DNA of 32,933 bases, from the NCBI GenBank assembly GCA_934378145.1, contig CAKXXW010000020.1, positions 1 through 32,933 on the forward strand, given 5' to 3'. Shown piece after piece: positions 15,393 through 22,298 of this stretch. The notes below the pieces were generated by a model. It saw only the letters and a list, made by a program, of their open reading frames with translations. It ran no database searches and had not been told where the DNA came from. How positions within the stretch are numbered: position 1 is the first letter of the stretch; the number at the start of each line of letters is the position of its first letter. This stretch comes from an uncultured Eubacteriales bacterium. Lineage in GTDB: Bacteria; Bacillota; Clostridia; Oscillospirales; CAG-272. A program made the position numbers and the translations under genes.

Positions 15393-16121
15393 ATGACGGC
15401 GGCACTTATCGTTATAGGCGTGCTTGCCCTGCTTATCGTGGGGATACTACTTCTGCGCGCCACCGTTACAATCAAATATCTTGACGAATTTGCGCTGACC
15501 GTCAGAGTGCTTTTCCTGAAATTCCGGATCCTTCCGGCGAAGGAAAAGAAGATAAACCCCGACGATTACTCACCGCGCAAATTCCGGCGGATGATAAAGA
15601 AAAAGGAAAAGCTCGCCGAGAAGCGTCGCAGGAAAGCCGAAAAGAAGGCTGCCAAGAAGGCGAAAAAGAAGGCAAAGAAGGCGGCGCTTGAGGAAAAGGC
15701 AAGGCGCTCGGGCAAGACCCTTGCGAAAAAGAAGCGTGACCTTTCCGACATCGTTGAGATCGTGAAGCTCGTCGGAGAGCTTCTCTCGGTCTTCGTCGGA
15801 CGCTTTGCAAAGCACCTGAAAATAAAGGTCGCGCGCCTCAGGATCACCGTGGCATCCGACGAGGCGGCGAAGACTGCGTGTATGTACGGTGCGGTGTCGC
15901 AGGGCGTTGCATATATCCTTGAGCTGCTTGACCGGGTTACGAACCTTGATTACGAAAAGGAAGCCGATGTGGCGGTGTTAGTTGATTTCAATGCTGAGAA
16001 GCCCTCCGCCGACATAGAAATATCCTTTGCGATAAGCGTTTGGCAGCTCCTTGACATACTCCTCCGCACGGGCGGAAGATTCATCGCGGTCTCGGTAAAA
16101 AATAAAAACAAAAATAAATAA
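15393..16121 (+). CDS. DUF2953 domain membrane protein (YtfI-like)
   Basis: A 242-residue protein with one N-terminal transmembrane segment (about 2-24), a beta-rich stretch, then an extremely Lys/Arg/Ala-rich region (about 62-118) that is likely a charged helix or coiled coil, and a C-terminal DUF2953 region with VARLRITVASDEAAKTACMYGAVSQGVAYILELL. In Bacillus the homologue ytfI precedes ytfJ (gerW), the same order as here, so a sporulation-linked role is inferred; no biochemical activity is known. AAAGGA precedes the start. The poly-basic insert is longer than I would expect for the family. Confidence 0.85.
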   Translation: MTAALIVIGVLALLIVGILLLRATVTIKYLDEFALTVRVLFLKFRILPAKEKKINPDDYSPRKFRRMIKKKEKLAEKRRRKAEKKAAKKAKKKAKKAALEEKARRSGKTLAKKKRDLSDIVEIVKLVGELLSVFVGRFAKHLKIKVARLRITVASDEAAKTACMYGAVSQGVAYILELLDRVTNLDYEKEADVAVLVDFNAEKPSADIEISFAISVWQLLDILLRTGGRFIAVSVKNKNKNK

Positions 16122-16145
16122 TATATAATTTGAAAGGAAAACATC

Positions 16146-16628
16146 ATGCAAAACGATACCAAGCTTCAGGACATGATCCGTACATCGCTTGAGAATATCC
16201 GTTCGCTCGTCGACGCGAATACGGTCATCGGAAATCCGATCAACACCGAATCGGGAACGACTATCATTCCCGTATCGAAGATCTCGGTCGGTTATGTCTC
16301 GGGCGGACTTGACTACGCCGTCAAGAACGAGCCTATCAATTCGACAAAGCCGAAGAACTTCGGCGGAGGCGGCGGAACGGGACTTACCGTCAACCCCGTC
16401 GGCTTCCTTGTGGTAAGCAAGGACGGAAGGGTCGAGATGATAAATGTCGACGGAAAGGCTCCCGCCGATCCGGTAGGTCAGATCACCTCGCTCATCGACC
16501 GCTCGCCCGAGATCATAGCGAAGATCAAGGCGCTCTTTGAGAAGGTCGTCCCCGAAAAGAGCGGCAAGACAGAGGATGTCGATAACTCGGCGGCTGCCGA
16601 GGAGACCGACGCCGCAAAGAACGACTGA
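16146..16628 (+). CDS. GerW/YtfJ family sporulation protein
   Basis: A 160-residue cytosolic protein of the GerW family. In Bacillus, YtfJ/GerW is made in the forespore and is needed for normal spore germination. The family pattern is visible: MIRTSLENIRSLVDANTVIGNPI, GTTIIPVSKISVGYVSGG, a Gly-rich loop (FGGGGGTGL) and VNPVGFLVVSKDGRVEMINVD. The tail after residue 135 is acidic and variable. AAAGGA precedes the ATG. With the SASP gene it shows the organism belongs to a spore-forming lineage. Confidence 0.93.
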   Translation: MQNDTKLQDMIRTSLENIRSLVDANTVIGNPINTESGTTIIPVSKISVGYVSGGLDYAVKNEPINSTKPKNFGGGGGTGLTVNPVGFLVVSKDGRVEMINVDGKAPADPVGQITSLIDRSPEIIAKIKALFEKVVPEKSGKTEDVDNSAAAEETDAAKND

Positions 16629-16638
16629 ATAAAAGAGT

Positions 16639-16709
16639 AAGGCATATATCGCCGTCTGCGGAATAATATTTAAGTAGTATTTTTGTTCCGGAGGTGCGGT
16701 ATATGCCTT
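16639..16709 (+). promoter_or_regulatory. long-range mRNA helix covering the dacF-like start codon
   Basis: AAGGCATATATCGC (16639-16652) can pair with GCGGTATATGCCTT (16696-16709) over 14 bp with one G-U pair. The second arm contains the ATG (16703-16705); the GGAGG site (16690-16694) lies at the edge of the 43-base loop. It may restrict translation of the D,D-carboxypeptidase until resolved. Confidence 0.6.
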
Positions 16710-17794
16710 TCAGATACAGGCTCACGGCGATATTTCTTGCCGTGCTTTTCCTGATACCACTGTTATGCCTTAGCGCGTCGGCAGAGGAGGTCACCCCGTC
16801 GGTCTCGGCAAAGAGCGCGATACTCATCGACGCCTCGGACGGCAGGGTGATATTCGAGAAGAACGCACGGGTGCGTATGCCGATGGCAAGCACGACGAAG
16901 ATAATGACGGCGCTGATCGCCCTTGAAAAGGGCAACGAAGGCGATACCGTGATCATCCCGCCCGAGGCGACGGGCGTCGAAGGCTCTTCGGTCTACCTCA
17001 GGGCGGGCGAGCGTTTTACGCTCGGTGAGCTTGTCCACGCGGTGATGCTCGCCTCGGCGAACGATGCGGCGACGGCTGTCGCCATCCATATCGGGGGCTC
17101 TGTTGCCGGTTTTGCCGATATGATGAACAGAAGAGCGGGAGAGTTGGGGCTTTCCGATACGCATTTTGAAAATCCGCACGGACTCGATGCCGAGGGACAC
17201 TATACCTCGGCTTTTGACCTTGCGCGCCTTGCGGCGTATGCGCTGAAAAACGAGGCTTTTCTGCGTGTCGTTTCGACCGTGAGGTACAGAATAAGCGGCA
17301 CCGGGGCGGAGAGCGCCCGGTGGCTCGTCAATCACAACAGGATGCTGAGAAGCTATCCGGGAGCGATAGGAGTCAAGACGGGATTTACGAAGAGGTGCGG
17401 CAGGTGCCTTGTTTCGGCTGCCGAGCGCGGGGGACTGAGGCTCGTCTGCGTGACCCTTTCGGCGCCCGACGATTGGAACGATCACACAAGGCTGCTCGAC
17501 TACGGCTTTGAATTTTACCGCGCCTATACCTTCGGTAAGTCGGGCGAGGTCTTCTGGTCGCCTCCGGTCGTCTCGGACGAGGCGGGGCAGGCAGAACTGG
17601 TGCTTGAGCATGACCTCACGGCGACGATCCTCCGCTACGGCGGCGAGATCGAGAAGGTCGTGGAGGCTCCGCGCTTTCTCTGGAAGCTGCCGAAGGAGGG
17701 CGAGCCGCTCGGGCGCGTGATTTTTTACCGGAACGGGAAGAAGGTCGCCGAGGGCAGGCTTGTCGTGCGGCTGAGATACAGAAATTTTATGTAA
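16703..17794 (+). CDS. D-alanyl-D-alanine carboxypeptidase (DacF-like penicillin-binding protein)
   Basis: A 363-residue low-molecular-weight PBP that trims the terminal D-Ala from peptidoglycan pentapeptides outside the membrane. A signal peptide (about 1-28) precedes the S11 domain with SxxK as STTK (Ser63, Lys66), SxN as SAN (118-120) and KTG (225-227). A C-terminal PBP5-type region and a basic amphipathic end (LVVRLRYRNFM) may anchor it. ATG at 16703 is preferred to the GTG at 16694 because GGAGG ends at 16694. Position between gerW and rluB matches the DacF group linked to spore cortex synthesis. The start codon falls in a predicted 14-bp helix. Confidence 0.94.
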   Translation: MPFRYRLTAIFLAVLFLIPLLCLSASAEEVTPSVSAKSAILIDASDGRVIFEKNARVRMPMASTTKIMTALIALEKGNEGDTVIIPPEATGVEGSSVYLRAGERFTLGELVHAVMLASANDAATAVAIHIGGSVAGFADMMNRRAGELGLSDTHFENPHGLDAEGHYTSAFDLARLAAYALKNEAFLRVVSTVRYRISGTGAESARWLVNHNRMLRSYPGAIGVKTGFTKRCGRCLVSAAERGGLRLVCVTLSAPDDWNDHTRLLDYGFEFYRAYTFGKSGEVFWSPPVVSDEAGQAELVLEHDLTATILRYGGEIEKVVEAPRFLWKLPKEGEPLGRVIFYRNGKKVAEGRLVVRLRYRNFM

Positions 17795-17806
17795 ACGGGA
17801 CTTTTT

Positions 17807-18550
17807 ATGGAGACAAGGATTCAGAAATACTTTACCGATTGCGGTGTGCTTTCGCGCAGAGCCGCAGAGGCGGAGATAGAGGCGGGGCGCGTGACGGTCA
17901 ACGGTGTCCGCGCGAGCGTCGGGCAAAAGATCGACACCGAGAGGGATGTCGTAAAATACCTCGGAAAGCGGGTAGAGATGCAGAGCGACCGTCACCTTTA
18001 TATCGCGCTGAATAAGCCGCGGGGATGCGTGACCACCTCCTCCGACGAGAAGGGCAGAAGGTGCGTTACCGACCTTGTCGCCGATCTCGGTGAGAGGGTC
18101 TATCCCGTCGGAAGGCTCGACATGGACTCGGACGGGCTTCTGCTGCTGACGAACGACGGCGAGCTGACGAATTTTCTCACTCACCCGCGCCATATGATAG
18201 GGAAGGTCTACCATGTGCGTGTGAAGGGCAGGATCACACCCGAGAAGGCTTCTCTGATCGGGCAGAGCATAGAGATAAACGGCGCCGATACCCGTCCGGT
18301 CGGGGTGAAGATTATAGACTTTGACGAGCGCTCGACGCTTCTCGAGCTGACGCTCTTTGAGGGAAAGAACCGCCAGATACGCCGTATGTGCGAGGACAAG
18401 GGAGCAGAGGTGCTTAAGCTCACCCGCGTTGCGATAGGTAAGATCACGCTCGGCAGCCTTCAGCCCGGAAGGTACAGAAGGCTCACGGGCGCCGAGATAA
18501 AATATCTTAAGAATGAAATGAAGAAAGAGAAGGAAAGAGAAGATGCTTGA
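17807..18550 (+). CDS. rluB: 23S rRNA pseudouridine synthase, RluB/RsuA family
   Basis: A 247-residue pseudouridine synthase. An S4 RNA-binding domain (about 3-60: RIQKYFTDCGVLSRRAAEAEIE) precedes the catalytic domain with YIALNKPRG and GRLDMDSDGLLLLTNDG, where Asp105 is the catalytic residue; LFEGKNRQIRRMCE is the other family signature. The scpB-rluB neighbourhood in Firmicutes supports RluB (23S rRNA 2605-type site) over RsuA. It starts 12 bp after the dacF-like stop with only a weak ribosome-binding site, and overlaps the next gene by 8 bp. The tail after residue 238 is Lys/Glu-rich. Confidence 0.92.
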   Translation: METRIQKYFTDCGVLSRRAAEAEIEAGRVTVNGVRASVGQKIDTERDVVKYLGKRVEMQSDRHLYIALNKPRGCVTTSSDEKGRRCVTDLVADLGERVYPVGRLDMDSDGLLLLTNDGELTNFLTHPRHMIGKVYHVRVKGRITPEKASLIGQSIEINGADTRPVGVKIIDFDERSTLLELTLFEGKNRQIRRMCEDKGAEVLKLTRVAIGKITLGSLQPGRYRRLTGAEIKYLKNEMKKEKEREDA

Positions 18551-18947
18551 AGTCCTTCCGATACAGACAAAAGAGGAACAGGAGGCGGCGTGTGCGGTCT
18601 GCCTTATACCCTATGACGCCGACCTGCTCGCGTATAAGCTGCTTGACGAGGGAAAGCTCGCGGCGGCGTGCCAATTCAGAATTTCGCCGCGGGGCGGGGA
18701 GCTTCTGAACATTTCAGGAGTCGGCGGAGATATGGATACCGTGCATATAATGCTTCTCGGACGCGGATTTTTCAACTTTGCCGACCTTTGCGGGGCAAAG
18801 AAGGCGTACCTTTGCGACAGGGCGCTCGAGAGAAGGCTTGCGCTTGTCATCGGCTTTTCGGATGACGGAAACGGAGAGTATTCGGTCGACCTTACGACCT
18901 TTTTCAGTTCTCCGTGCCAGCACGGACACGGTTTTACGGGAGAGTAA
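18543..18947 (+). CDS. small conserved protein, possibly GNAT-like, function unknown
   Basis: A 134-residue protein that overlaps rluB by 8 bp and ends the lon-led run. The stretch DADLLAYKLLDEGKLAAACQFRISPRGGELLNISG reads like the central strands of an N-acetyltransferase fold, followed by a helix (DTVHIMLLGRGFFNFADL) and a strand near RLALVIGFSDD, but the acetyl-CoA loop (Q/RxxGxG/A) is not clear. The end has a Cys/His cluster, SPCQHGHG. The start has AAGGAAAG just before it. I cannot assign a function; the GNAT reading is tentative. Confidence 0.7.
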   Translation: MLEVLPIQTKEEQEAACAVCLIPYDADLLAYKLLDEGKLAAACQFRISPRGGELLNISGVGGDMDTVHIMLLGRGFFNFADLCGAKKAYLCDRALERRLALVIGFSDDGNGEYSVDLTTFFSSPCQHGHGFTGE

Positions 18948-18983
18948 GGCTTTTTCGGAAAATAAAGGGTAATACAAAAAAAC

Positions 18984-19015
18984 GGGGCAGGTCCTCCTTT
19001 CGGCGGGCCTGCCCC
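18984..19015 (-). terminator. terminator of the SASP gene
   Basis: GGGGCAGGTCC / GGGCCTGCCCC form an 11-bp stem (one G-T pair); on the minus strand it is followed by CGTTTTTTTG. On the plus strand no T-tract follows, though the hairpin may still help end the lon-led transcript. Confidence 0.85.
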
Positions 19016-19067
19016 CGCTGTCATCCCACGGGGACGGCAGCAAAGGAAAATAAAGCTTTAAGCGCGA

Positions 19068-19259
19068 TTATTTCGACTTTATATCGTTCTCGTACTTCTC
19101 GACCATCTTCTTGACCATCTGGCCACCGATGGAACCGGCCTGACGGGCAGTAAGATCGCCGTTGTAGCCCTGATTGAGGGTAACGCCGACTTCGTTCGCG
19201 GCTTCGGTCTTGAACTGCTCAAGAGCCTTCTTTGCTTCGGGTACAAGTGTGCTTGCCAT
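19068..19259 (-). CDS. alpha/beta-type small acid-soluble spore protein
   Basis: A 63-residue DNA-binding spore protein that coats forespore DNA and protects it from UV and heat. It matches the family consensus: LVPEAKKALEQFKTEAANEVGV (with the region cut by the germination protease), then GDLTARQAGSIGGQMVKKMVE. The ATG at 19259 has AAGGAG 7 bp upstream; a longer frame reaching 19304 would add an unlikely N-terminus. The gene is monocistronic with its own terminator. I looked for a sigma-G promoter (GNATR, 17-18, CATNNTA) and found only weak partial matches. Confidence 0.95.
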   Translation of the reverse strand: MASTLVPEAKKALEQFKTEAANEVGVTLNQGYNGDLTARQAGSIGGQMVKKMVEKYENDIKSK

Positions 19260-19543
19260 ATTGATTCTCCTTATTCCCGGAAAGAGCGTGTGCCTTTCCG
19301 ACATTTGTTTTAATGGTTTTCTTTCGTTTTTCCGACCTTTCCCGGAAAGATCACGGGAGCGTCGGCTTTTTGATACGGTAGGGATCAGCGGTCCGGCTCA
19401 TCCGCACCGCCTGCGTCCGCCGAATCAATTCGATCTATGATTATTGAGCCGCTTTCGCTTGCTCTGCTATTATTATTTTCGCTTGTACGGGTTTTATGAA
19501 TGGCAATTTTTTGTGAGGTTTTTTATCAAACAAAAAATTTTTC
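19260..19543. other. intergenic stretch upstream of the SASP gene, little recognised
   Basis: A small hairpin, CGGAAAG/CTTTCCG (19278-19284 with 19294-19300), lies in the SASP leader just before its ribosome-binding site. The rest holds no supported gene or clear promoter. Confidence 0.5.
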
Positions 19544-19580
19544 AATAGAACAGGGACTGCAAAGCAGTCCCTGTTCTATT
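19544..19580 (-). terminator. terminator of the amidohydrolase gene
   Basis: A 17-bp perfect stem, AATAGAACAGGGACTGC / GCAGTCCCTGTTCTATT, loop AAA, followed on the minus strand by an AT-rich tract with a run of Ts. It may work in both directions. Confidence 0.88.
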
Positions 19581-19618
19581 ATGTGATTTTTATCTTCAGA
19601 GTATAGCTAATGTTCCTA

Positions 19619-20899
19619 TTATAGAAACTTATCAAGCTCGTATTCGACATTTTTGCGGTGGCGGAAGGTCGGGCGGTCGATGAAGCTGCCGCGGGCGACG
19701 ACCTTTTCGACATGGCGGAGGGCGCGAAGGTCTTCAAGCGGATTCTCCCTTGTGACGATGAGGTCGGCATCCTTGCCCTCTTTGACCGATCCCGTGACAT
19801 CTCCGATGCCCGCAAGGTCCGCACTGCGCGAGGTCGCCGTGAAGAGCGCGAAGGCGTTTGATACGCCCACATATTTTGAAAAATAGTAAAGCTCGCGCCA
19901 GAAGTCGTACTGCGTGATCCACGGACAGCCGACATCGTTGCCGAGAACGACCGGTATCCCGTTTGCGACGGCAGCCTTTGCGCAGGCGATGATGCCTTCA
20001 AAGACCACATTTCCGTTGTACTGCTCGACCTCGCTCGCGCCGGTGATCGTGCGGTCAAAGAGGGCGTAGGGCAGGGCGGGCGAGATAGTGGTGCAGAGGA
20101 AGGCGCCCTTTTCTTTGAAGAGAGAAATAATGCCCTCATCGGGGATCGCGCCGTGTTCTATCGAGTCGACCCCGTTTTCAAGGGCGACGCGTACACCTTC
20201 GGGAGATTCGACATGAGCGGCGACCCGGTATCCCATCCTGTGAGCCTCGTCGCAGACGGCGCGCACCATCTCGGGCGGCATTTTAAGCTCGCCGGGCGTG
20301 CCTTTTTCCTTCGCGTCAAGGACTCCGCCGGTTATCATCAGCTTTATGAGGTCGACCTTTTCCTCAGCCGAGCGGTGCAGGTGCGAAAGGGCTTCCTCGA
20401 TGCTGTGAGCCGCGACGGCGACCGAACCCGCCATATGCCCGCCGGGGACGGAGATGCCGCGGTTCGCGGCAAGGATCCTCGGCCCGAGCTTTGCGCCCGA
20501 GGCTGTCTCGTCGCGCAGACGGGTGTCAAAGTCGCCGAGTCCGCCGACTGTGCGTATCGTCGTGACTCCGCTCATAAGCTCGTCGCGGGCAAAGCCGCAT
20601 ACCATCCGGTAAGCCACGGCGCGCGTGAGGGCGGAGGACATTATCGTGTTCACGAGCTTTTCGTTGTCGCGCTGTTTTTTCTGCGGCTTGCCGCTTCCGG
20701 CAAGGTGGACATGCATATTTATAAGCCCGGGCATAAGGTACGCGCCGTGAAGGTCGACGGTGTCGATACCCGAAGGTATCGCAGTATCGCGGACGATCGC
20801 GGCGATCTTTTTGCCGTCGATGAGGACGGCAAGCCCGCTCTGCGGCTGCATATTTTCGCTCCCGTCAAGGATCAGGGCGTTTTTCAGTGCATATTTCAT
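19619..20899 (-). CDS. metal-dependent amidohydrolase (prolidase/imidazolonepropionase-like)
   Basis: A 426-residue amidohydrolase-superfamily enzyme with a small beta-sandwich made by both ends and a TIM barrel. Metal-binding positions are visible: HVH (His63, His65), a Lys in LIKLMITGG (Lys186, likely carboxylated), AAHV (His229), IEHG (His249) and GNDVG (Asp322). No signal peptide, so cytosolic. The closest described relatives hydrolyse Xaa-Pro or Xaa-Arg dipeptides or related cyclic amides; the substrate cannot be fixed from sequence. It is monocistronic, with its own promoter (20966-20994), a GC-rich hairpin at the predicted transcript start, and a long perfect terminator. Confidence 0.88.
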   Translation of the reverse strand: MKYALKNALILDGSENMQPQSGLAVLIDGKKIAAIVRDTAIPSGIDTVDLHGAYLMPGLINMHVHLAGSGKPQKKQRDNEKLVNTIMSSALTRAVAYRMVCGFARDELMSGVTTIRTVGGLGDFDTRLRDETASGAKLGPRILAANRGISVPGGHMAGSVAVAAHSIEEALSHLHRSAEEKVDLIKLMITGGVLDAKEKGTPGELKMPPEMVRAVCDEAHRMGYRVAAHVESPEGVRVALENGVDSIEHGAIPDEGIISLFKEKGAFLCTTISPALPYALFDRTITGASEVEQYNGNVVFEGIIACAKAAVANGIPVVLGNDVGCPWITQYDFWRELYYFSKYVGVSNAFALFTATSRSADLAGIGDVTGSVKEGKDADLIVTRENPLEDLRALRHVEKVVARGSFIDRPTFRHRKNVEYELDKFL

Positions 20900-20924
20900 A
20901 AAAAAGACCTCGGAATAAAGGAAT

Positions 20925-20962
20925 GGCGGGACGGCGGAGGTTGACCTCCGCGGCGTCCCGCC
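20925..20962 (-). promoter_or_regulatory. GC-rich hairpin at the 5' end of the amidohydrolase transcript
   Basis: GGCGGGAC and GGCGGAGGT arms pair with ACCTCCGC and GTCCCGCC around a 2-base loop. It starts at about the predicted transcription start and ends about 25 bp before the start codon. No T-tract follows, so it is more likely a leader or mRNA-stability structure than a terminator. Confidence 0.65.
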
Positions 20963-20965
20963 GTT

Positions 20966-20994
20966 ATTATATCATATCCGTCCCGATTTTGCAA
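20966..20994 (-). promoter_or_regulatory. promoter of the amidohydrolase gene
   Basis: On the minus strand TTGCAA (20994-20989), 17-bp spacer, TATAAT (20971-20966) with TG before the -10. Confidence 0.82.
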
Positions 20995-20997
20995 AGA

Positions 20998-21864
20998 TTA
21001 TTTTTTAATGTCCCCGTCGGTGCAGTGGATGATGTAGGAGCCGGTGTAGGAGTCCCAATTGACGCCTTTCATTATCGCATTCCACTGTGTCTTCGTGCCT
21101 TTGAATGTGATCGATGTCAAGTTTGAGCAATCGCGGAACGCCAATTTGCCAAGGCTCGTCACATTGTTGGGGATTGTGATAGAAATCAAACTACCGCAAT
21201 CCGAGAACGCACCTTCTCCGATGCTTGTTACACTGTTTCCAATCGTAACTGAGGTCAATCCGGTACAATTTGAGAATGCCGCATTGCCAATGCTTGTTAC
21301 GCTGTCGGGGACCGTGATTGAGGCCAAGTTGGTGCAGCCGTAGAATGCAGAACCGCAGATGATCATCACGCTACTTGGAATCGTGATCGAAGTCAAGCCG
21401 ATACACTCTCCAAACGCAGATTCGGCAATACAGATAGTATCGGCGTTAATTGTATAACTGCCGGAAATAGAATCTTTCGCTTCGATAAGATGATTACTTA
21501 TGTAGAGGACTCCATCAGTCCAATTTGATTCATCTTTGTAGTATGCTGTATCGTTGAATGCATATGCGTTGATACTTGTCACACTATTGGGAATTACTAT
21601 CGATTTTAAATTGCTGGATTGACGGAAAGCATATGGTTTTATTCCGGTTACGGGTTTACCGTTGTATTCGGCGGGGATGACTACTTCGGTTAAGTCGACT
21701 TGTCCGCCAAAAAACAAGTCTCTCGGACCATAAACCGAATAGGACTGACCGTCTTCGTTGAGTTCAAATCTGAGGTCGGAACTATCCTCCGACGAACATG
21801 ACGAAAGGGCGAGCGCCGAAACGATCAGCGCGAGGGCGAGAACTAAGAGAAGTGCTTTTTTCAT
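20998..21864 (-). CDS. BspA-type leucine-rich-repeat lipoprotein
   Basis: A 288-residue exported protein. MKKALLLVLALALIVSALALSSC gives a signal peptide with lipobox LSSC, so it is probably lipid-anchored on the cell surface. After a short linker come about six LRR_5 (TpLRR/BspA) repeats of the type LTSITIPSSVTSIGxxAFxxC. Such surface proteins occur in gut and oral bacteria and can mediate adhesion; the ligand is unknown. ATG at 21864 has AAGGAGG 7 bp upstream; an extended frame to 22026 runs through the structured leader. The gene is clearly AT-richer than its neighbours, which suggests transfer. Expression is probably controlled by the attenuator-like leader. Confidence 0.9.
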   Translation of the reverse strand: MKKALLLVLALALIVSALALSSCSSEDSSDLRFELNEDGQSYSVYGPRDLFFGGQVDLTEVVIPAEYNGKPVTGIKPYAFRQSSNLKSIVIPNSVTSINAYAFNDTAYYKDESNWTDGVLYISNHLIEAKDSISGSYTINADTICIAESAFGECIGLTSITIPSSVMIICGSAFYGCTNLASITVPDSVTSIGNAAFSNCTGLTSVTIGNSVTSIGEGAFSDCGSLISITIPNNVTSLGKLAFRDCSNLTSITFKGTKTQWNAIMKGVNWDSYTGSYIIHCTDGDIKK

Positions 21865-21887
21865 GGGTTTCCTCCTTAAAATGAAAT

Positions 21888-22074
21888 AAAAAAAGTACAC
21901 AGCCGGAGCCGTGTACAAAAAACACATGCTCCAAGCCGCGACGCAACATTTTATTTGCACTCTGCTTATGAAGAACAGCGCATACAAAAAGGGAGCATAC
22001 ATTTTTATCAATATAAAAATGTACACACTGTTCCTGCATTATGCGTAAAGTGCGTTTTATTCAGTTGCGTCGCA
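21888..22074 (-). promoter_or_regulatory. structured leader with attenuator architecture upstream of the LRR lipoprotein
   Basis: The transcript begins with GCGACGCAAC (22073-22064), which pairs with GTTGCGTCGC (21947-21938), a 10-bp closing helix. Inside are an 11-bp hairpin (21998-22008 with 22013-22023, loop of 4) and smaller ones. After the helix, GGAGCAT (21932-21926) can pair either with upstream ATGCTCC (21998-21992) or with GCTCC inside the terminator (21909-21905); the latter pairing would block the terminator at 21895-21916. I do not recognise a known riboswitch class. Confidence 0.65.
21895..21916 (-). terminator. intrinsic terminator inside the LRR gene leader
   Basis: On the minus strand GTACACGGC-TCCG-GCTGTGTAC, a 9-bp stem with a tetraloop, directly followed by TTTTTTTATTTC. 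It lies only about 20 bp before the ribosome-binding site, so it would stop transcription before the gene. Confidence 0.85.
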
Positions 22075-22080
22075 TTTTTG

Positions 22081-22109
22081 ATTTTACCATATTGTATAGG
22101 TTTTGTCAA
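22081..22109 (-). promoter_or_regulatory. promoter of the LRR lipoprotein leader
   Basis: On the minus strand a perfect TTGACA (22109-22104), 17-bp spacer, TAAAAT (22086-22081). Confidence 0.85.
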
Positions 22110-22204
22110 CACTTTTTATGTGTTTTATGCATTGAGGCGTGGGCTTTTGTGCTTTTGGTATGAAAAAACGGGCGAAAATGCGGCTTTTATCTGTTTTCCG
22201 TGCA

Positions 22205-22257
22205 TTGAAAAAGGATAATTTATGTGTTATACTTAGTGTGATAAATTTTTGTCACAC
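22205..22257 (+). promoter_or_regulatory. promoter of the DUF1275 gene with an inverted repeat over the start site
   Basis: TTGAAA (22205-22210), 17-bp spacer, TATACT (22228-22233) with an extended -10 TG. The inverted repeat GTGTGA (22236-22241) / TCACAC (22252-22257), spacer 10, covers the predicted transcription start near 22240 and is a candidate repressor site. Confidence 0.68.
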
Positions 22258-22260
22258 AGT

Positions 22261-22280
22261 CCGGAGGGCTTTTTCTCCGG
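22261..22280 (+). promoter_or_regulatory. leader hairpin of the DUF1275 gene
   Basis: CCGGAG-GGCTTTTT-CTCCGG, 6-bp GC-rich stem in the untranslated leader, ending 18 bp before the start codon. Confidence 0.5.
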
Positions 22281-22298
22281 GCACGAAAGGAAACATTT

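Noticed and set aside
16642..16670. forespore (sigma F/G) promoter before the DacF-like gene
   Set aside because: GCATA is present, but the following GGAATAATATT does not match either -10 consensus at the right spacing.
16763..18214. 483-codon frame on the minus strand
   Set aside because: Antisense to the DacF-like and RluB genes; a by-product of GC-rich codon use, with no start signals and low-complexity basic content.
20925..20962. terminator of the LRR lipoprotein gene
   Set aside because: The amidohydrolase promoter lies between the LRR stop codon and the hairpin, and no T-tract follows, so a leader role fits better; dual use cannot be excluded.
21938..22073. assignment of the LRR leader to a named riboswitch class
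   Set aside because: None of the known conserved cores I can recall is visible; only helices can be supported.
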